NCBI GenBank assembly: GCA_023213395.1
Contig: CM041465.1
Span: forward strand, 192,021,741 to 192,085,740
DNA from: Cycas panzhihuaensis
Taxonomy: Eukaryota > Cycadophyta
Direction: 5' to 3'
DNA length: 64,000 bases
Position numbers and translations under genes: made by a program
Notes under the pieces: model-generated
What the model saw: only the letters and a program-made list of their open reading frames with translations
Database searches by the model: none
What the model was told of the DNA's origin: nothing
Part shown: in pieces, positions 56,379 to 64,000 of the stretch
Numbering within the stretch: position 1 is the first letter of the stretch
How the letters are laid out: each line of letters opens with the position of its first letter

Positions 56379-57290
56379 TTTATAAATTTATTTCCTAAAA
56401 CCTATGTTAAGCTCCACTATTAAGCTAAAGACTCTAAAATAGGTTTATTGTCAGTATAAGGGTATTAACAAAACTAACCACTTATCAACTAACCCTTTCT
56501 AGTAGTGTTTTTAAAATTATTGATAAAGAAAATATGGAAAACTAATCAAACTCCATTTACTTTTTAAAAGATAAACCACCAATAAAAAGAGTAAAGTACA
56601 ACTAGAAAACCTTAACATACACTTTATACTTTTCAATGATAAAAATAATCTTGAAAGAAATATAAGGAATAGCTAAAGCTAGAATATTAGGATTATTAAT
56701 TTCATAACATCATAACTATTTGCCTCTTTTAGGATAGCTATGAAACATAAAAGAAGAAAACTATATGATTGTATAAAATATCTCCCATTTAAGTTAAAGC
56801 ATTATAACAGTGATGCACTTGTTAATGGTGTTTAGTCTTTTAAACAAATTAATGATCAACACTTCCTCCAAATTTAGTCTATAAATAAAACTTTATAGCA
56901 TTTTAACTCTTCCATCTAGAAACCCTCATTTTACAATACAAAAGCAACAAAACAAATAAACTTGTATTGGAAAGTCTTTTCAAAAAATATAAGAAAAGAA
57001 TTTCAAAAATTTCTCCTCTCCTCCTCATCCCCTATCTACTCTCTCTTCTATAAGTATTCACCTCTTGGATTGTAAATGGGAGCCAAAATATCTCCAATGT
57101 TACCCTATCCCTTAAACTACAAGTGGAAGCCAAAATATCTCTAGTGATAGCCTATTCTTTGCATCAACTCCATTGATTAGTAATTATTGTACCTATGAGT
57201 TATTTCTTGATTTCTAATGGAACAATATACTTTATGCTAGGTGTTTGGGTGTGATAGTTACATGTAACTTTCTGTCATGGATGGATCCTA
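56379..57290. repeat. Dispersed repeat H, copy 2, right part
   Basis: Aligns to 16571-17340 and then, without the LINE, straight on to 34028-34290. It shows the uninterrupted state of the LINE target (CTACTCTCTCTTCTATAAG). Confidence 0.8.
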
Positions 57291-57319
57291 TAAATGTTCT
57301 TCCTGTATCAATGCTTCTA

Positions 57320-57630
57320 TGTTAAAGTGGCATTATATCCACTTATCTTGACAAATGTAAACATGGTAAAATATTGTGCAAATATTATGATGTAATATTC
57401 TGATATTATTATGAGACGATAGATATAATATCAATGTATTATTTGAGACACTTATGGATCTATATAGAGGGATCTAAAGTTCATTGTACCTTACATTATT
57501 CTATAGTAATGTAATCTATATTTTATGGTGAATTTTTATTGCAAGGTTTCCCACATATATTCTATTGTATGCATGTTCATTTTGTGCTTGTTGTGTACAT
57601 GAACAATCTATTTATCTATGATTTCTAACA
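57320..57630 (+). repeat. LTR J (5' or solo-like), with primer site at 57631
   Basis: TGTTAAAGTGGCATTATATCC to ATTTCTAACA, followed directly by TGGTATCAAAGT (57631-57642), a near-perfect initiator tRNA-Met site. 311 bases; no second copy in the window. Confidence 0.7.
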
Positions 57631-58664
57631 TGGTATCAAAGTAGATGGTTATGCATAAGTAGGCATGTGTTGGGCAAAGATTTATAGATTATAGGTTGCC
57701 AAGTTATGCTAGCTCCACCTTTCATTGAGGATTATCTTCTCTAATAGCCAAAAGGACAACCAGAGAATGTAGTGATAATGTGCAAACTCTCGATACCTTC
57801 TGTTACCTATTTTGTAAGGGTTCGTTGGTCCTCAGTAGTGCATAGAAGAGTATAGGAGATTGCTTTATCTTATGCACATGTCTTGGTACAAAGGGTTACC
57901 TATTACCCCCTACTTCTATAAATACAACCTTTGATTACTCAGTTACTAGATAAGAGATATATAACATGCTAGATCTATAAATAGTAATTAAGATAGCCAT
58001 AGATTAAAGATGATCGAGAGAGTTTCCTGTGCTTTTGTGGTGTGTTAGAAATTGCTAAGGTAAATTATAGTCAACAATAGAGATGCCATTGCTATAAACA
58101 CATAGATTATGCTATAGCCATGAGGAGTTTCTATTGCACCACTGGTGGAGTGATAGTTAAAGCTATATTGCAGCCAAAGTTAGTCTATATGGTGTATATT
58201 ATAGTTTCCTAGTTGTATATAATTGTAGATTAAGTCGATGTAGATTAAGTCACCTTAGTTGAGCTATATCATAGATAGTGGATGTTTGAAGTCATGCTAA
58301 TTTACATCTGAGACTATAGATTACTGGAAGACATTCTTGCTCACAATTGTTGTTATCCATTATGTTATGTGTGCTTAGGAGAGTCAGTCATTTACATCAA
58401 AGAGACACAATGAAAGATTGAGATGCCTTTGCATTACGTGAAGAGACATAGATCGATGTAAAGTTTGGAGTTATAGAGCTATGAATATTATGGCAAAATA
58501 AGGTATTTTTCTTATACATGCATTTTACCCTAAATCATATTGATATCAGTCTTCTACGTAATGATATTGATTCAATCATTAAGTTGTTCACCATATTTTG
58601 ATATCACCATTGATTTATCAAAGTTGGTCATTGATTTAATAAATTTAATTACCTTTTGATAGCA

Positions 58665-58781
<117 letters not shown>

Positions 58782-58867
58782 AATTGCCCTCACGATATGA
58801 ATGTGATAAGGTGTTTTGAATAAAGTTGGCACAATTTTATTTTAAGGCCTTTTTTTTGTTGATTATT

Positions 58868-58899
58868 ATAAAGATATATATATATATATATATATATAT
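58868..58899. repeat. (TA)n microsatellite, short
   Basis: About 30 bases of TA/ATATAT, 90 bases downstream of the larger tract. Confidence 0.85.
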
Positions 58900-60110
58900 A
58901 GATAAAGGGATTCATTAAGTATCTTTTTCAAGTAGGCACACTATAGTGATTATACATTGTGAAATGTATGTGACATGTGACAAGTTTTGGGTATTCTTTA
59001 TTGAAAATATTTGTGGTTATTATGAGAAATATCTACTTTAGTATATTGATAAAAGGGTGTGTTATTGAGATTAAGCATGGATAAGTAGCTTGGGCAAATA
59101 GAAGTTGTTAATCATTACATCGATTTTATATTGATTGATCTAGGAGGATCTACCTTATGTCTATAAGAAGTAGAAAATGCTAGGCATTGGCACAACTAAA
59201 AGAAATAGGACCAAAAGGTGTCTAAATAATATGAAATTTTATGGAAATGACAAAGACACATCCCACTACATATTTGCAAAAGGTGGGATTCAAAAAATAT
59301 CAGTTGGTTAGATTGCAAGCCTTGTTTTACAAAAAATAGCTCCCACAACCATCAAAAACATAATAAATACATATCATTTTTAAATTGGTAAAAATAGGGG
59401 AAAATAATATCCAAATGAGCTAAAATTTTGAATACATAAAGAGGACACATGCATCTATACGTATACCAAATTTGTGCTCAATTGGAGTTTTTTAGCCCTA
59501 GGTACCAAGTTGCAACTTTTCAAAATTGAGTGAATGTCACTTATATAACATGCATTTTGGTTGTTGGCAATTGAACTTGCATGAATGCCACTTGGAACAT
59601 ATGCATCTTAGTTGTTGATGGATTTATTTCTATAAATTGAGCACTATTGAGCTTATTTACAATATTGAAGACTTGGTTCTTATGTGTGAGAGACACTTGA
59701 CTTAGGACCAACATTGAGACAGCACTTGAAAGGTCTTGGAGACCAAAGAGGAGGTAAATTTTAGCACTTTAAGTATCCATTTTAGAGAGTGGGAGCTTTA
59801 TTGAAGGAGTCTTGGGAAGTAGGAGGGCCCTTGTGGTATTATTATACAATTTCTTCCTTGTAACTTACCTATTCTTTGTTAGTTATTTTTTTCTACCATT
59901 AAATAAAGGTTTTTTTAGCTTCATAAAAGTATCATTATTTTTACCTTGGAGTAAGGGCAAGTATGTATGAGTTGGTGTAGAGTATCCTTTTATGGGCTCA
60001 CTCTTTTATTAATGTTATTGGAAATTTTACACTAATACCTTAGGATCTCAAGGAAAAAGATTGGTAATTGATTTCTTTACCAATCACATTCCACTTTGGA
60101 ATTATATTTT

Positions 60111-60122
60111 TGGTATCAGAGC
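60111..60122 (+). other. Primer binding site of gypsy K
   Basis: TGGTATCAGAGC, perfect; the 5' LTR ends a few bases earlier (TTTGGAATTATA). Confidence 0.9.
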
Positions 60123-60238
60123 ATGTGATCTTTGTTGTAGGGACTTGAATGGTACAAATAAGAAAAGGATACCAAGAGAAAGGAGAAGTTTTTCTTATGT
60201 TACAATCACTAACAAAATAAAGAAAAAATCCAAGAACC

Positions 60239-61139
60239 ATGGCTGAAAAATATAGAGAAATCAGATTTGACAAGCTTGAGAAGAACATAGAAGTTTTGAT
60301 GCAAATGATGACCTAACTTCTACCTCTAGTTAAGGGCAAAGGCAAAGAGAAGGAAGTTGAAGGAGGATCCATGGATGACCAAAACCATGAAGAAGAAGAG
60401 GAGGAGACCTTAAAGCACTTATTTAAAGAAAACAAGAGTACTTCATTTCATCAACCCTTCAAGGTGGAGGCAAAGTTAGATATTCCAACTTATGATGGAG
60501 AGGTAAATGCTAAAAAGTTAGACCATTGGTTAGATTAAATTGAAACCTACTTCACAATTTATACTTATAGTAATGCTCAAAAGCTTTCATTTTCTAGGCT
60601 CAAGTTATGGAAACATGCATTGATATGGTGGAATGCATATTTGAAAACTCATGATGTATCTTCTTTTTTTTGGATGGATTTTAAGAAAGAAATAAAGAAG
60701 CAATACTATCCCATAGATCATGAGGAAGACCAATGCATCACTTAGTAATATTTATGCCAAGGGAGAGGTGTATATATCCAAGACTATACTTCTTGATTTT
60801 TCAAGCATGGCATGTTACTTGGTATTAATGTGGATGAACATAGCACTCTCATAAAATTCATTAGAGGATTACATGATTACATAAGGAAGGAACTAAGGCT
60901 TTTTAAGGTTTAATCCATTAGAAAAACAAGTAAAATAACTATTGCAATATAAAGTAAAAGCAAAAAACCTACACTTATATCTAAAAATTCTACTTTTACT
61001 TCTAATAAGCATGAAAAGAATCCTAAATTGCACTCATCTAAAAGGCAAGAAGCAAAGAAGAAAAGAACTAATTTTGTTTAAAGTTCTAACTATTGTGAGC
61101 ATTGTGATACTAGTGGACATGTTGCAAAAAAGTGTTAGA
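60239..61139 (+). pseudogene. Gypsy K gag
   Basis: ATG at 60239 in good plant context (AACCATGGCT). MAEKYREIRFDKLEKNIEVL, an acidic stretch, then the capsid: FKVEAKLDIPTYDGEVNAKK, LDHWLD-stop-IETYF (Gln in family), ALIWWNAYLKTHDV, MLLGINVDEHSTLIKFIRGL. Intact zinc knuckle CEHCDTSGHVAKKC at about 61095-61137. The same frame continues into the protease with only C-to-T-type stops and a few local irregularities. Confidence 0.9.
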
Positions 61140-61837
61140 ATTTGCATCCAGAGCTAAAGCCAAAGCATATTAAGAACATGAAATCAAGAAAGAAGGAAAA
61201 AGGGAAAGCACTACTTTTTGAAGTGGAGCTTCAAAGTGAAGGAGAAGAAGAGAAGGTTACTCTACTTACAAATTATGGAGATGATGTTATAAAGGAGGAA
61301 TTATTTCACTTGAAGCTTCAAGAAGGAAATAATGCTATTGGTGCCAATATAGATCTAAGAAGCCAAAAGAATTTGATCTCAAAAAATTTGGTGAAGAGCA
61401 TTGGGTCAAGAACTACTCCTCACCCTCATCCATATCCTCTTGGTTAGATCCATAAAGATGTACAAATACAAATATCAAAACAATGTAGAAATGTAAATAT
61501 TAAAACAATGTACACTTAAATTTTTCATTACTAATGCTTTTGTTGATGAAGTGATAATGATATGGTACCATTAGATGTGTGTCATGTTGTACTTAGGAGT
61601 CCCTACTTATGGGATCAAGATGCACTTTTCTATTGAAGGGAGAGAAAGCATTGATTGATGAAGGATAACAAGGGCTTCATCATAAAGACTACAAAGAAGC
61701 ACTTGGATAAGATGACATTAATTTCAGCCACTTAAGCAAAAAGGATGACTAATGCATCTGGCAAATTTATCATCTTAATGGTAAGAAGCAAAGAAGAGCC
61801 AAGAGATTAAAGAGGCCCTTCTACTCATACTCTTCTT
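61140..61837 (+). pseudogene. Gypsy K protease region
   Basis: In frame with gag. 61142-61447 open: acidic spacer, then NAIGANIDLRSQKNLISKNL, the gypsy protease block (family ALIDxGSxxNFIS), where D-S-G is D-L-R, so inactive. Beyond 61447 the frame is lost; LGVPTYGIKMHFSIE-like remnants (family LGxxWL) are near 61600. Confidence 0.75.
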
Positions 61838-62653
61838 ATGTCACCTAAACAAATGCAACAAATTGAGGAGTTAAAGACAAGGTATGACATTCTATTTCAA
61901 CATGTTGATGGGCTATTACCAAAGAGAAAGATAGAGCATGAAATCACTCTTGTAGGAGATGCACCAATGCCTAATATTACTTTGTATAGGCAATCCATTG
62001 TAGAGAGGCCAGTTAAGGAGTTACTTGATCAAGGGGTCATAAGACCTTCATGTTCACCTTGTGGGTCACCAATTGTCTTGGTGCCTAAGAAGGATGGAAG
62101 ATGGAGAATGTGTGTAGACTTTCATGCTTTGAATAAAATCACAATTAAAAATTACTATCCATTACCTCACATAGATTATTTGCTTGATCAAATTTAACAT
62201 GCTTATTATTTTACTACGTTGGATTTGAGAAGTAGTTATCACCAAGTTAGGGTCAAAGGAAGATAGCCTTCAAAACAAAGCAAGAACTCTTTGAATGGAT
62301 GGGTATGCCTTTCGGATTACACAATATTCCCATAATATTCATGAGGATAATGAATAAAGTGTTAAGGCCTTACTTGGATAATTTTATGGTTGTCTATCTT
62401 GATGATATTTTGATTCTTAACAACACATGGGAGGAACATTTGCGATATAGAAGAAGTTTTGAAGACTTTGGCTAAGAATCATTTGAAGATTAATGTGAAG
62501 AAATGTGAATTTGGCAAGGAGAACTTAGTCTTCTTAGGCTTTATGGTTAGAGTAGGAAAGTTGAGCATCGATCCATTCAAGACTCAAGCCATCCTCAAAT
62601 GGCCTAGGCCAACCAACACCACAAAGGTGAGAAGTTTTTTAGGAGCTTGTTAA
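61838..62653 (+). pseudogene. Gypsy K reverse transcriptase
   Basis: YDILFQHVDGLLPKRKIEHE, YRQSIVERPVKELLDQGVIR, PSCSPCGSPIVLVPKKDGRW, VDFHALNKITIKNYYPLPH, then TTLDLRSSYHQVRV (first Asp) and, after a frameshift near 62260, MPFGLHN-like positions and a catalytic box VVYLDDILIL in another frame at about 62390-62415. 62459-62653 continues KINVKKCEFGKENLVFLGF and VRSFLGAC-stop-YLRKF. Confidence 0.92.
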
Positions 62654-63060
62654 TACTTGAGAAAGTTTATTCTTCATTTTTCACAAGTTGCAACACCTCT
62701 ATATGGATTGACAAAAGTTAGTAAAAAATTTGCTTGGGGTTCTAAGGAGAAAGAAACTTTTGTGAAGCATCAATTTTGGCAATGCCAAATTTACAAAGGA
62801 CTTTTGAAGTAGAAGTTGATGCAAGTGGAAATGCAATGGGAGTTATACTTATTTAAGATGGGAAGCCTATTGCTTACCATTCAAAAGTCTTCACTCCTCA
62901 AGTAAAAAACTATCGAACATATAATCGGGAAATGTTCATACTACATCAAGTATGTAAGCATTGGACATCCTACTTGCTTAAAAAAGAGGTTGTAGTTCAT
63001 ACCAACCATAAGCCTCTTCAATTTTTGTAAACCCAAAGTAAATTACAGCAAGCAAGAGTG
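62654..63060 (+). pseudogene. Gypsy K RNase H
   Basis: FILHFSQVATPLYGLTK, then TFEVEVDASGNAMGVIL (catalytic Asp), PIAYHSKVFTPQVKNYRTY, HWTSYLLKKEVVVHTNHKPL. Frameshifts near 62760 and stops at Gln codons. Confidence 0.88.
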
Positions 63061-63142
63061 GATGAGTTATTTATAATAATTCCATATTATAATTAAGTAT
63101 AAAAAGGGATCTACTAACAAAATTATTGATATTTTATATAGA

Positions 63143-63226
63143 CCACCTTATTCCACTTCTTCTTCTTCTTATTCTTCTTCTTCTTCTTCTTCTTCTTCTT
63201 CTTCTTCTTCTTCTTCTACTTTTGTT
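63143..63226 (+). repeat. (TTC)n microsatellite inside gypsy K pol
   Basis: About 25 TTC units interrupted by two TTA and one TAC; in the pol frame it codes a run of Ser (TCT). It lies between RNase H and integrase, where gypsy elements have a flexible tether. Confidence 0.9.
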
Positions 63227-63229
63227 TGT

Positions 63230-64000
63230 AGTTCTCTTATGAGTTTGAAGGTGGAGCTAATCCATCATGAAGAGTATAAAGACCTGCACCATGAAGATGA
63301 ATCCTTGAAGGGAGAATTAGAGAACTTAACGAAAGGAAGACCTTCCCATATTGATTGGAAGGATGGTCTACTTTTCAAAGGGGAGCATCTCTATGTTCCA
63401 TTAAAAGGAGACAAGATCAAGTGGCTTAGAGAAGCCCATACTTCTAAAGTAACTGGTCATTTTGGTGTAGAGAAGACTTTAACAAACTTAAGAAGATATG
63501 TTGTATGGCCAAAGATGTAAAATGATGTAAGCAAATATGTAAAAGGATGTGTAGTATGTAATACTTCTAAGCCTTCTACCAGAAACTTAGGATTGTATAC
63601 ACCACTACCTATTCCCACTAGGCCTTGGGAAAGTATCTTTATAGATTTCTTAGGGGGACTTCCCATGCCTAAAAAGGGACATGACTATCTCTTTGTTGTT
63701 GTAGATAGGTTTAATAAAATGATATATTTAATACCTTGTAAGAAGACAATCATAGGAGTAGGGGTAGCTAAGTTGTTTTTTGAGCATGTATAGAAGAATT
63801 TTGGCTTGCCTTCTTCCATCATTTCTGATAAGAACACTCGATTCTTTTTATCATTTTAGAAAATACTATGGGAGATGATAAACACCAAATTGAAGAGGAG
63901 TACAAGTTTTCATCTTCAAACAAATGGATAAACCAAAGTAGTGAATAGAACTTTGGTATATTTGCCAAGGGGATACTATTCCAAGCATCTAAAAACTTGG
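63230..64000 (+). pseudogene. Gypsy K integrase, partial
   Basis: 63239-63520 open: DWKDGLLFKGEHLYVPLKGD, EAHTSKVTGHFGVEKTL, RRYVVWPKM-stop, then YVKGCVVCNTSKPS (HHCC zinc finger intact). Core: FIDFLGGLPMPKKGHDYLFV with the first Asp, IISDKNTRFF second Asp, TNG-stop-TKVVNRTL (family TDGQTEVVNRTL), where catalytic Glu is Lys. Cut by the window end. Confidence 0.9.

Larger units (their letters stand above)
60111..64000 (+). mobile_element. Gypsy retrotransposon K (chromovirus-like layout), cut by window end
   Basis: Primer site, gag, protease, RT, RNase H and integrase follow in gypsy order; the element continues beyond 64000, so its 3' LTR and any chromodomain are not visible. RT and integrase style (PLPHIDYLLDQI, TGHFGVEKTL) point to a chromovirus relative; without the C-terminus that is inference. 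Moderately decayed. Confidence 0.9.

Overview
This window looks like plant nuclear DNA from a large, repeat-rich genome. It is AT-rich and I find no host gene, rRNA or tRNA gene in it. Nearly everything recognisable is the remains of plant-type retrotransposons: Ty1-copia, Ty3-gypsy, and one LINE of the plant L1/RTE-like layout (endonuclease, RT, zf-RVT, RNase H). Most primer binding sites match the 3' end of plant initiator tRNA-Met (TGGTATCAGAGC). Survival of so many old, stop-riddled nested copies suggests slow DNA removal, as in gymnosperms or giant angiosperm genomes. That last step is inference; the species cannot be read from the sequence.

Layout: 1-1251 is the 3' end of a Copia (M). 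1737-2770 is a gypsy-type gag relic. 3603-4190 is a decayed tandem array of about 87 bp. 4193-11857 is a small non-autonomous LTR element (B), split by a full-length Copia (A, 4523-9469, target duplication GAGCT). 14205-16380 is a broken gypsy (L). 16385-34290 is a dispersed repeat (H) split by a LINE (F, 17341-33975); the LINE in turn carries Copia G (19312-26977, near-perfect ATATA/ATATG duplication) and Copia E (27153-32109, TCTTT). E and A belong to one family. 36380-37380 is a minus-strand gypsy gag relic. 37782-51411 is LTR element C, split by an almost complete gypsy element D (40793-50638, GTTTG). 51480-57290 is a second H copy, split by minus-strand element I (51669-56373, GGGTC). 57320-57642 is an LTR plus primer site (J). 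60111-64000 is a gypsy (K) of chromovirus-like layout that runs off the window.

There is no operon or pathway here. Within each element the parts are those of a retrotransposon: LTR promoter, primer site, Gag, protease, RT/RNase H, integrase (the order differs between Copia and gypsy), polypurine tract, LTR. Every coding region is broken by in-frame stops, mostly TAG/TAA where the family has Gln or Trp, so none should act alone.

Most notable: (1) in elements B and I, and perhaps C, the LTR end holds extra copies of the tRNA primer binding site, as 33-bp and 41-bp tandem units, as if the LTR had grown by whole primer-site units; (2) gypsy D carries a long extra sense ORF downstream of integrase, with 21-bp heptad-coding repeats near its start; (3) elements I and B look like internally reduced, non-autonomous LTR elements. 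Boundaries given to the base come from comparing the two LTRs and the target duplications by eye; other boundaries are approximate.
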